A DNA stretch of 64,000 nt from Persephonella sp. (GTDB lineage Bacteria; Aquificota; Aquificia; Aquificales; Hydrogenothermaceae). The translations under genes were made by a program, and so were the position numbers. The stretch is taken from assembly GCA_026987075.1 (NCBI GenBank), contig JALSNI010000058.1, positions 1 to 64,000 of the forward strand. The letters are read 5' to 3'. Position 1 is the stretch's first letter. Each line of letters begins with the position of its first letter. The notes under the pieces are model-generated. The model saw only the letters and a list, made by a program, of their open reading frames with translations. It was not told where the DNA came from and ran no database searches. Below are positions 1 through 7,765 of this stretch, piece by piece.

Positions 1-90
1 AAAATATACCTCCGATATTTCCCAAAAGTAATATCGTAGTGCAAACGGGATTTTTGGGGGTAAAATCCAGATTTTATGCGGTTTTGAAGG

Positions 91-130
91 CAGTCAAGGG
101 ACTTACAGTTTTATAAAAATCCCTTGGCTG
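91..130. terminator. hairpin cagtcaaggga / tcccttggctg followed by tttt
   Basis: Inverted repeat 91-101 / 120-130 with one mismatch, then TTTTGT; loop long (18 nt). Confidence 0.35.
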
Positions 131-205
131 TTTTGTAAAATACAATACAGAAGTTATAACATTTTACTTTGGACTGAGAACCATAGAAAAAGGACTGGGA
201 AAGGG

Positions 206-493
206 TTAGTCAGTTATGACATCTACTGTGAAGTTATATCCATAGTTTTCTTCTAAATAATCATAAACAGCATCCATAATTGAAATTCTTTTTTTCTCTG
301 GGATTTTTTTATGAATATCAATAGTAAGAGCATATAAAGGTTTTATAAAAGTATCCTCTTCTGTTATATCTCTTATGTCTATTTCATAATTGCCTTCCAC
401 ACCAAGGTTTTTCAGCAATAATTTCACGTCATTAATTATTTTTTTTGAATCTTCTTTTTTTGTTATCTTAAAATTTTTATTTATAACAGCCAT
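206..493 (-). CDS. hypothetical protein, 95 aa, immediately downstream of HEPN-like gene
   Basis: ORF track; compact two-gene arrangement with the HEPN-like ORF; no family recognised. Confidence 0.6.
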   Translation of the reverse strand: MAVINKNFKITKKEDSKKIINDVKLLLKNLGVEGNYEIDIRDITEEDTFIKPLYALTIDIHKKIPEKKRISIMDAVYDYLEENYGYNFTVDVITD

Positions 494-503
494 AACAAAC
501 TCC

Positions 504-875
504 TTACCCTATTCTTGAAATAAATAAATGGACGTTTTTAATATATGTTTTAAGTGCTCTCTTATCAACAGTCTTCAATTTCTTAAATTCAGATTTCTGC
601 CTGTAATCAGCATCATTTCTCATAGTTTTTAACTCTTCAAATTTTTTTGCTTCTTTAAGTTTCCCCATATCTGCCAAAACTTTAGGAATAAAATGGTGTA
701 TATTTTTACCTTTAAAGTTATAACCTTGTTTTGACAATCTATCTTTTAAATGCCAGATTAATCCATAATAAGCCCTACTTATACCTGTTCTTATGTAAAA
801 CTCTTTCTTTTGTCCTGAATAGTCGTCAACACTATTTAAAATATCCTCTGCAACCTTTAAAAACCCTTTACTCAT
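504..875 (-). CDS. HEPN-like domain protein
   Basis: Sequence features 'SRAYYGLIWHLKDRL', 'HHFIPKVL' and 'MRNDADYRQ' resemble the HEPN SRAYYA...H...R..ADY pattern. Confidence 0.6.
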   Translation of the reverse strand: MSKGFLKVAEDILNSVDDYSGQKKEFYIRTGISRAYYGLIWHLKDRLSKQGYNFKGKNIHHFIPKVLADMGKLKEAKKFEELKTMRNDADYRQKSEFKKLKTVDKRALKTYIKNVHLFISRIG

Positions 876-993
876 CTCCTTCCTCTGTTTCTTCTTCTGC
901 AGTTAGATATTTAATCACATCATCAATCAGGTCTTTGCCTATCTTTTCTATTTCAGCATTCAGGTTTATATTAACCTGATAAAAATCCTTTAA

Positions 994-1974
994 TTACTTT
1001 TTGTGGCACATCTGACATAAATATCTATCTCCTGTGTAATCGTTATTGAACATGAATTTGTAGTTTGATGCGTGGGGATTGTGGCAGCTTGAGCATACCA
1101 GTTCTCTTCCCGGTCTTGATGGGTCTGGTCTACCCCTCGTTGGATGTGATTTTCCAAAAACAAACCCAGCTAATACATGGGTTCCTGATGCTTTTTCTGC
1201 ATGACATGAAGTGCAAAGATTCCATATAGGTTTTTTTAGGAAAAAAATGTTGTTTGAGGAGTGGGGGTTATGGCATATGTTACACTGACCTGTAGAAGTG
1301 GGTCCATGGACATACTTTTTGCTCATCCATACTCTTTTTCTGTATTCATGGCAGGAAAAACATTTTTCTGAAATGGGGAAAGGTGTTTCGTATCTCTGAT
1401 AGGAAAGGCCAACGTCTAAATGACAGTAGTTACATGCCCAATTTGCTGATGGTGCATGGACTTTTTTTCGTGAGGTCAGGACTTTATGACAGCTGTAACA
1501 TGGAGATTTCTCTGGAGATTCAGGTATCATTTCTTCTGGAAGAGAGCTCATGTCGTGACATTCTTTACATCTATCTTCATTGCTTCGTGTGTGAAATGGT
1601 TTTTCTTCAAATTTTGCAGGTGGTTCTTCAGACTGCTTGTAGAGTATGGAATATCTGAATATCTCAACAGTTTTCTTTTTCTGTTTTCCATCCTGGTCTG
1701 TGTATGTTATTTCTACGATGTTTTTCCCTGGTTTTATTTTTAATGCTTTGCAGTATACATTCCTTTCTGGATTCATACCGAACATAAAGAAACTTTTGCC
1801 CACCTTAAACTCAAGACTAACACCATTTTCTATTTCATCTTCTGATAGTTTCACAGATATAGATACAAATTCTTCGTTGTGTATGCTGTTTTTGATAGGA
1901 GCTAAAATTTCAAAGCCTTCTGTTATGTGAATAAGTATTGTAAAAATAATAAATATCTGGCTGAAGTTTTTCAT
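994..1974 (-). CDS. octaheme c-type cytochrome with N-terminal Ig-like/adhesion-type domain
   Basis: Signal peptide; 8 CxxCH motifs (CKECH, CYSCH, CNYCH, CFSCH, CNICH, CTSCH, CSSCH, CQMCH); ~120-aa N-terminal beta-type region lacking hemes. Confidence 0.9.
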   Translation of the reverse strand: MKNFSQIFIIFTILIHITEGFEILAPIKNSIHNEEFVSISVKLSEDEIENGVSLEFKVGKSFFMFGMNPERNVYCKALKIKPGKNIVEITYTDQDGKQKKKTVEIFRYSILYKQSEEPPAKFEEKPFHTRSNEDRCKECHDMSSLPEEMIPESPEKSPCYSCHKVLTSRKKVHAPSANWACNYCHLDVGLSYQRYETPFPISEKCFSCHEYRKRVWMSKKYVHGPTSTGQCNICHNPHSSNNIFFLKKPIWNLCTSCHAEKASGTHVLAGFVFGKSHPTRGRPDPSRPGRELVCSSCHNPHASNYKFMFNNDYTGDRYLCQMCHKK

Positions 1975-2026
1975 TTTTTCCCCCAGTTATAAGGAAAATT
2001 ATAAAAAGTATAAAAACTATTTTATA

Positions 2027-3133
2027 TTATTTTTTATGACACATATTACAAAGCTGACTAAATGGTTTTAATAGCATGAAATTATTGTCTGAATTGTGGG
2101 CTTCGTGACAGCTAATACAGGACAGTTCTCTATCTGGATTTGAAGGGTCTTTATATCCTTTTGTAGGATGTGGTCTTCCTAAAAATGTAAATACAACGTG
2201 ACCTCTTAGAACCTTGTCTTCATGGCATGTGGTGCATAAGTACCACGCAGGTTTTCTCAAAAAGTATCTGTTTGGAGATGAGTGAGGATTATGACATTTA
2301 TCGCACATCCCTGCCACTACTGGGTCGTGGTGAAACCTCTTATTATCCCACTCTTTTCTCTTTTTCTTATGACATCTGTAGCATTCATCTCCTTGAGGTT
2401 CTGGCCAGATAAATCTGGACTTACCTTCTAATCTTCTGTTTAATCTTCCAGTTTTTCCTGTGTGACAAGCCGTAGCACACAGCCAGTTTTTAGCAGGTGC
2501 ATGCTTATATTGATATCGTTCTGTTAATTTTTTGTGACACTTGTAACAGTTGGATTTTGTTATGTCTTCAAAGGCAACTCCTTTTTTTTCATTTACTTTC
2601 ATATCATGGCATTGAGAACACACTTTTTCGTTTTTTTCTTTGTGAAAAAAAATTTCTTTATATTTAGGTGGAGGATATTTGTAAGCTCTAAGAATTGGTG
2701 AGGCTAAATATATTTCTACAGATTTTTTTATTGTTTTCCCTTCTGTGGTTTCTGCTAACACTTGTATTATGTTTTTACCGTATCTCAGGTCAATAGATTT
2801 ACAGTAGAAACCTTTATCTGATTTTATCCTGAATCTGAATCGTTCCTTTTTCTTCTTTGGTTTTTTCCCATACATCAGTTTTTCGTCTGGGTCAAGCTCA
2901 AATACTTGAAAGTATGTGATTATTTCTAATTTTTTTATTTTTTGTGTGTTTATTTGCACAACAATAGATGCTGTGTCTTCATAGTGTATGCTGTTTTCTA
3001 TAGGTTGTATTATTCTAACAGGTTCGTTGGGAACGACGGTCAGGTTCAGTCTAAAAACTTTGTCTTCTTTTGCTACTGTAACAGCAAAAATGATAAAAAA
3101 CGCCACTAAAATTTTTACTGCTTTTCTTTTCAT
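2027..3133 (-). CDS. octaheme c-type cytochrome (7 CxxCH + 1 CX3CH), paralogue of downstream gene
   Basis: 7 CxxCH plus CATACH; shared 'PI.NSIH.E' N-terminal region with 994..1974. Confidence 0.9.
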   Translation of the reverse strand: MKRKAVKILVAFFIIFAVTVAKEDKVFRLNLTVVPNEPVRIIQPIENSIHYEDTASIVVQINTQKIKKLEIITYFQVFELDPDEKLMYGKKPKKKKERFRFRIKSDKGFYCKSIDLRYGKNIIQVLAETTEGKTIKKSVEIYLASPILRAYKYPPPKYKEIFFHKEKNEKVCSQCHDMKVNEKKGVAFEDITKSNCYKCHKKLTERYQYKHAPAKNWLCATACHTGKTGRLNRRLEGKSRFIWPEPQGDECYRCHKKKRKEWDNKRFHHDPVVAGMCDKCHNPHSSPNRYFLRKPAWYLCTTCHEDKVLRGHVVFTFLGRPHPTKGYKDPSNPDRELSCISCHEAHNSDNNFMLLKPFSQLCNMCHKK

Positions 3134-3154
3134 TTTCTTCCTATTTAAAGCTTT

Positions 3155-4762
3155 TTATTTAAATTCTTCTCTGATTTCTCCAACATTTTTGACAGGTGTT
3201 ATTCTGTCATATTTAAATTCATCATGGCATGCTGGAGAGCATGAACCTCCTGTTTTTGTCTTCTTATATCTTATTGGGAACAAAATGCCGTTAAAATCTG
3301 TGTATTTCCCTATCATTGTAGGCCATTTTGATGCGTGGGGGTCATGGCATGCAATGCAAGTCCTTCCTTTTTTACCCTGTGTATGTCTCCAGTGGAGATT
3401 TTCGTCTCCATTTCTGAATTTTGTTGCTTTTGTTGTTCTCTTCTCAGTAAACCGTTCTTTTTCTTTGTGGCATGTGAAACACATTACTTCTCCAACTTTC
3501 AGCCCTGTAAGGTAAAACTCTGTAGGGAAAAACTTTTTCAGAGCATATGGGTTGTCTGAGCCGTGAGGATTATGGCAGGCTGCACATCCACCTTTTTTCT
3601 CCACTTCTTTGATTGGCTTGTGCCAGTATTTGTTTTCCTGTAGATGTTTTTTCATGTTAATCAGTTTTTCTCCTGTTTCTTTCTTTTCCACTTCTTTGTC
3701 ATGACAGGATAGACACTGCTGTACCATGGGTTTTTTCAGCATTATCCTGTAATTAGAACCGTGAATGTTGTGGCAGTTTGCACATTCGTCCTTGTCATAA
3801 ACGGCGTCGTGTTTTACTTTTGCTGTTTTTATAAGCTGTTTTAAATCTATCTTTCTTTTTATTTTAGGGTCTTTTACTTTAGAGTGACAGTCTATACAAA
3901 AGTCCATCTTCCAATCTAAAGATGTTATTAGCAGATGTTTATAGTTTGAGGTATGGGGGTCATGACAGTTAAGACAGTTTTGGTTTACAGGTTTGTGTTT
4001 GTATTTAACATTTATATCAACAATCTTCTTGATTTTAAGTTTTTTTGCTTTTTCAGGAGAATGACAGCTTATACAGAGGAGAGGGACTGTCTTTGCTTTG
4101 AGGAGTTTTTGAGTATTGGATTGGTGAGGGTCATGACATTTCAGACATTCTCCTTTTTTTATAGGTTTATGGTCGTATTTTTTTGTATATCTTTCTTTGT
4201 GGCAGGAATAGCACAGCTCATCAACTCTACCTTTTGTTAATGGATATTCTTTACCTATTTTTATAACTTTTCCATGTTTGTCAACCTGATGACATATGGC
4301 ACATGCACCCATTTTAAATGGTCTGTGAAGCACCTTTTTCAGCGGTAGAAACTCTTTCGGGTATTCTTCTAAAGGTAGAGGTTTTATGACTCTTTTAGGT
4401 TTTGGTTTTGGTGCTTTAGCTAACTTTTCTTCCTTTTTTATCTCTTTAAGCTCTTTTTCTAACTCTTTTATTTCTTCTTTTTCCTTTTCTTCTTCTGGTA
4501 GTTTTAATTTGGATAGTTCTATTTCTTCCATCTCCTCTATGTGAACCACACCGTATATATCTCCAGGGTGATGTTTTTCAAAGAAAAGGTTGTGAACTAT
4601 GTTTTTTAGGACAAGGACTGTTTTTTGGGGTATTCTTTTTTGCCATGCATAATAGCCAATAGCTGGAAAAACGACAAGTATAAAAAAAGCTGTCATAATA
4701 AGTATAAATTTTTTTGACCTGAAAACTTTTAGCATCCCCATTAATTTTTTTAGTTTTCCCAT
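3155..4762 (-). CDS. membrane-anchored dodecaheme c-type cytochrome (11 CxxCH + 1 CX3CH)
   Basis: N-terminal TM helix 'FILIMTAFFILVVFPAIGYYAW', long Glu/Lys-rich linker, 11 CxxCH and terminal CSPACH. Confidence 0.9.
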   Translation of the reverse strand: MGKLKKLMGMLKVFRSKKFILIMTAFFILVVFPAIGYYAWQKRIPQKTVLVLKNIVHNLFFEKHHPGDIYGVVHIEEMEEIELSKLKLPEEEKEKEEIKELEKELKEIKKEEKLAKAPKPKPKRVIKPLPLEEYPKEFLPLKKVLHRPFKMGACAICHQVDKHGKVIKIGKEYPLTKGRVDELCYSCHKERYTKKYDHKPIKKGECLKCHDPHQSNTQKLLKAKTVPLLCISCHSPEKAKKLKIKKIVDINVKYKHKPVNQNCLNCHDPHTSNYKHLLITSLDWKMDFCIDCHSKVKDPKIKRKIDLKQLIKTAKVKHDAVYDKDECANCHNIHGSNYRIMLKKPMVQQCLSCHDKEVEKKETGEKLINMKKHLQENKYWHKPIKEVEKKGGCAACHNPHGSDNPYALKKFFPTEFYLTGLKVGEVMCFTCHKEKERFTEKRTTKATKFRNGDENLHWRHTQGKKGRTCIACHDPHASKWPTMIGKYTDFNGILFPIRYKKTKTGGSCSPACHDEFKYDRITPVKNVGEIREEFK

Positions 4763-4773
4763 TTTCCTTCTCT

Positions 4774-5466
4774 CTAATGCCCAGTTTTTTCTTTGCTTTT
4801 TTTCTCAAGTATCTCAATAGATTCTTTTATCAGTTCTTCAGACTCTTCAATCAGCTTATGTTCTGGAGGTGGTGGGGGCAGATACTTTCCTAAATCTTTA
4901 TGTCCAACATGTTTATGGCAGTCTACACAATGGGCTTTGTCTTTGTGTTCTCCTATCTTTACAACTAATTTCCCTGAAAAATATGCTTTATGGGCTATAA
5001 ATGCCCTTTTCTTGTTCATAGTGGCAGCAAGAAGGTTCTCATGACAGTGAAGACAACCACTGTCATAAACAAAATGTCTTCTATGTTCTCTTTTGCCATG
5101 CCAGTCAATAGCATCAGGGTTTTGAAAAACATAAACTTTAAAGTCGTGAAGCCCAACCTGAACTTTGTTTAACAGATAATGTATTGTAGATTTGTGGTTC
5201 AGATGACAATCAGTGCAATGGGCAACAAAACCTGAATCACCCCATCCTCCGTGAATATCTTTTGAGTAAGCCTTATACATAGGAACCATAACGTGACAGG
5301 ATTTGCAAAATTGGGCTCCACCAGTTAACTTGACAACTTCAACGATAACATAAGAAATAACGAGGCCAGCCAGAAGACCAGCCCCTAAAAGAACTGTTCC
5401 AATAAATACCTTTTTCCTTCTGCCTACTTCCTCTGTAGGTTCTTCTTTCTTTTCCTCTGTCCCCAT
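4774..5466 (-). CDS. NapC/NirT-family tetraheme cytochrome, putative quinol dehydrogenase
   Basis: Single N-terminal TM helix followed by CKSCH, CTDCH, CLHCH, CVDCH; NapC-like 'FCKSCHVMVPMYKAYSKDIHGG'. Confidence 0.88.
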   Translation of the reverse strand: MGTEEKKEEPTEEVGRRKKVFIGTVLLGAGLLAGLVISYVIVEVVKLTGGAQFCKSCHVMVPMYKAYSKDIHGGWGDSGFVAHCTDCHLNHKSTIHYLLNKVQVGLHDFKVYVFQNPDAIDWHGKREHRRHFVYDSGCLHCHENLLAATMNKKRAFIAHKAYFSGKLVVKIGEHKDKAHCVDCHKHVGHKDLGKYLPPPPPEHKLIEESEELIKESIEILEKKSKEKTGH

Positions 5467-5483
5467 CCCTCGTTTCCTCTTTA

Positions 5484-6683
5484 TTACCTCTTATTGATTA
5501 CAGGATTTTCTCTGTCGTAATACCTCCGTGGATGACACATAGGAGCACAGGAACCGCCTGTTTTTGTCGGTATGTATCTGAGAGGAGCTTTAATCTTTCC
5601 AAATTTCATATACTTTCTTATGTGGTGCGGTGTTCCTTTTGTTGCATGCCAGTCATGACAGGCTCTGCATGTCCTACCTTTTTTCTGGTTAACATGGACA
5701 TAATGTAGATTGACCTCTCCATTTCTGAAGTTTGTTGCTGTTTTTGTGAGGGGTTCTGTAAATCTTTCTGTTTCGTGACACATGAAACATATATACTGGT
5801 TTATATTAAAGCTTGCGTAAAATGTTTCTGGGAATGGTAGTTTCAGCATTCTAAAGTTGTCAGAACCATGTGGGTTGTGGCACATTGCACAGTCTCCCCA
5901 CTGGATTGGGCCGTGCCAGTCAGGATTTTCATCAAGATGTTTCTTCATATTCATAAGAACTGTTCCATCTTCATCCCTTTTTAGAGGTTTGTTGTGACAT
6001 GTAAGACATACATCCATTGCTGTTGGTTTTCTGAGGAACTTTTCGTTTTCTGAAGCATGGGGATCGTGACAGTTGAGACATCTATCCTTAATAAATACGG
6101 CACCATGTTTGTTTTTTACCTTTTCTACCCACTCTTTTTTGTCAGCATGACAGGATACGCAAAGGTCAAATCTTCTGTCTGCAAACAATCTGTATCTGTG
6201 GTCTTCCTGATGGGGGTCGTGACAGTTTATACACTGGTCTTTTACTGGTGGGTGCATATATGGTTTAGATGTAAACTGCTTCTTCTTATCTTCGTGACAT
6301 GCAAAACATAGGTCGTTAACAGATTTTGCCTTTAACATTCTCATCGTGTCAGATTGGTGAGGGTCGTGACATGCAGTGCACATGCCTGCAGCGACAGGAC
6401 CGTGAACTCTGCTTTTGGTATCCTTTCTTTCATGACACATGTAACACAGGTCAGGAGGTTCTTTTGAGAGGGCATATTTGTTACCGTCTTTTTCTACGTG
6501 ACATATCTCACACTGTCCTATCTTGAAAGGCAAATGCTGAACTTTCTTATTAGGAACTATCGGCGGCTGTTCTTTTTTCACTGAAGCCTCCTGTTTAGAG
6601 GAACTTTTTTCCGTTTGAGCAAATGCAAAGTTAATAAAAACTAAAATTAACAGAAGCCTTAAACCTTTAACCCTCTTTCTCAT
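5484..6683 (-). CDS. dodecaheme c-type cytochrome (11 CxxCH + 1 CX3CH), periplasmic
   Basis: Signal peptide; 11 CxxCH plus terminal CAPMCH; co-linear with 3155..4762 product. Confidence 0.9.
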   Translation of the reverse strand: MRKRVKGLRLLLILVFINFAFAQTEKSSSKQEASVKKEQPPIVPNKKVQHLPFKIGQCEICHVEKDGNKYALSKEPPDLCYMCHERKDTKSRVHGPVAAGMCTACHDPHQSDTMRMLKAKSVNDLCFACHEDKKKQFTSKPYMHPPVKDQCINCHDPHQEDHRYRLFADRRFDLCVSCHADKKEWVEKVKNKHGAVFIKDRCLNCHDPHASENEKFLRKPTAMDVCLTCHNKPLKRDEDGTVLMNMKKHLDENPDWHGPIQWGDCAMCHNPHGSDNFRMLKLPFPETFYASFNINQYICFMCHETERFTEPLTKTATNFRNGEVNLHYVHVNQKKGRTCRACHDWHATKGTPHHIRKYMKFGKIKAPLRYIPTKTGGSCAPMCHPRRYYDRENPVINKR

Positions 6684-6724
6684 CCTGCTGCTCCTTTATT
6701 ATTTGGTTTTGAGAATTCCAATTC

Positions 6725-6740
6725 ATTGATTTATGTCAAT
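6725..6740. promoter_or_regulatory. FNR/CRP-family-like box ATTGA-N6-TCAAT
   Basis: attgatttatgtcaat: perfect TTGA-N6-TCAA dyad about 42 nt upstream of the 6683 start codon. Confidence 0.4.
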
Positions 6741-6807
6741 TAAAAATATATTTTATATAGTTACCATATCAAATACAAAAGAATATGTATTTATTATTAA
6801 CCATTAT

Positions 6808-6823
6808 TAATTATTAATAATTA
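6808..6823. repeat. 16-bp perfect AT-only palindrome TAATTATTAATAATTA
   Basis: Direct reading in the divergent intergenic region. Confidence 0.6.
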
Positions 6824-6895
6824 TCAATAATAAGCTGTGTATTGAAATATATTCTTATATCGCTTATATTAAACAATATAAACTATATTTTAGGC

Positions 6896-6924
6896 TTGAC
6901 AGTTTTTATTTTAATAATTATTAT
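6896..6924 (+). promoter_or_regulatory. sigma70-type promoter TTGACA-N17-TATTAT for plus-strand cytochrome operon
   Basis: TTGACA at 6896-6901, TATTAT at 6919-6924, 17-bp spacer, ATG at 7010 with gggagg SD. Confidence 0.6.
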
Positions 6925-7009
6925 TATTAATATCAAGTGCAAAATATAATAAATGCAAGGGGTAGGTGGTGGAGAACTTAAGTGAATATTACGTAGGGAG
7001 GTATAGAAG

Positions 7010-7765
7010 ATGAAGAGGCTTGTATTGAGCGGTATAATTGCCGCAGTTGGTATTATGACAACAAGTTCATTGGCTCTGATTGATGGTTCTAAACACGACC
7101 TTTCAGACCCAAATAACAAAATCAGAGCAGCAAATCCAGCAGACGTTAATAACGAAATCTGTGCATTCTGTCATACTCCTCACGGTTCTAACACAGACTT
7201 TGTGGGAGCTCCATTGTGGAACAAAGCTATTGATACTACTGTCACCTATCAGGTTTACGGTGGTGGACAGACAACTGGCGGGACAACAGTTGACCAGCCT
7301 GGTGATGTTTCAAGGGCATGTCTTTCCTGTCACGATGGTGTAAACGCTATCAACTCTATAATCAACCTTCCCGGTTCAGGTGGATGGTCTTCTACAGGAA
7401 ATCTGATTGCATTTACAACTGACGGTGGAGCGACTACAATTCCAGCAGGAACAGCAGCAACAATGCCTCCTGGAATTACACAGATTGGAACAGACCTTAG
7501 AAATGACCACCCAGTTGGTGTAATGTATAGAGGTGATGATGCTAATCCACCTGCAAGTCTCGTTCCTACAAATACAGCTCTTCCTGCAGGTTTTGTTATA
7601 GCGGGAGACAGAGATGGTAATCCTGGTCCAACAGTCGGAGACTTACTGAGAGGTGGAAAAGTTGAGTGCGTATCCTGTCACGACCCACACCTTGGAGAAA
7701 ATCCAACGTTCCTGAGACTGCCTAACGACAACAGTGCGCTCTGTCTGACATGTCACGCAAAATAA
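7010..7765 (+). CDS. tetraheme c-type cytochrome, OmcE-like extracellular cytochrome filament candidate
   Basis: Signal peptide; KHDLS...CAFCHTPH...PLWN...CLSCHDG...DHPVGV.Y...VECVSCHDPH...LR...CLTCHAK arrangement. Confidence 0.85.
   Translation: MKRLVLSGIIAAVGIMTTSSLALIDGSKHDLSDPNNKIRAANPADVNNEICAFCHTPHGSNTDFVGAPLWNKAIDTTVTYQVYGGGQTTGGTTVDQPGDVSRACLSCHDGVNAINSIINLPGSGGWSSTGNLIAFTTDGGATTIPAGTAATMPPGITQIGTDLRNDHPVGVMYRGDDANPPASLVPTNTALPAGFVIAGDRDGNPGPTVGDLLRGGKVECVSCHDPHLGENPTFLRLPNDNSALCLTCHAK

Noticed and set aside
4578-4817. 79-aa minus-strand ORF overlapping two cytochrome genes
   Set aside because: Different frame inside well-supported cytochrome coding sequence; composition not protein-like.
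1383-6526. Several plus-strand ORFs antisense to the cytochrome genes
   Set aside because: Low-complexity translations rich in Phe/Cys/Ser that mirror Lys/Glu- and CxxCH-rich genes on the other strand.
994-6683. Octaheme/dodecaheme proteins as nitrite or hydroxylamine reductases
   Set aside because: No CxxCK or other catalytic-heme signature noticed; all sites are CxxCH or CX3CH, more consistent with electron transfer.
6781-6835. Fur box in the divergent intergenic region
   Set aside because: Only AT-rich dyads; no convincing GATAAT-type 19-bp match.
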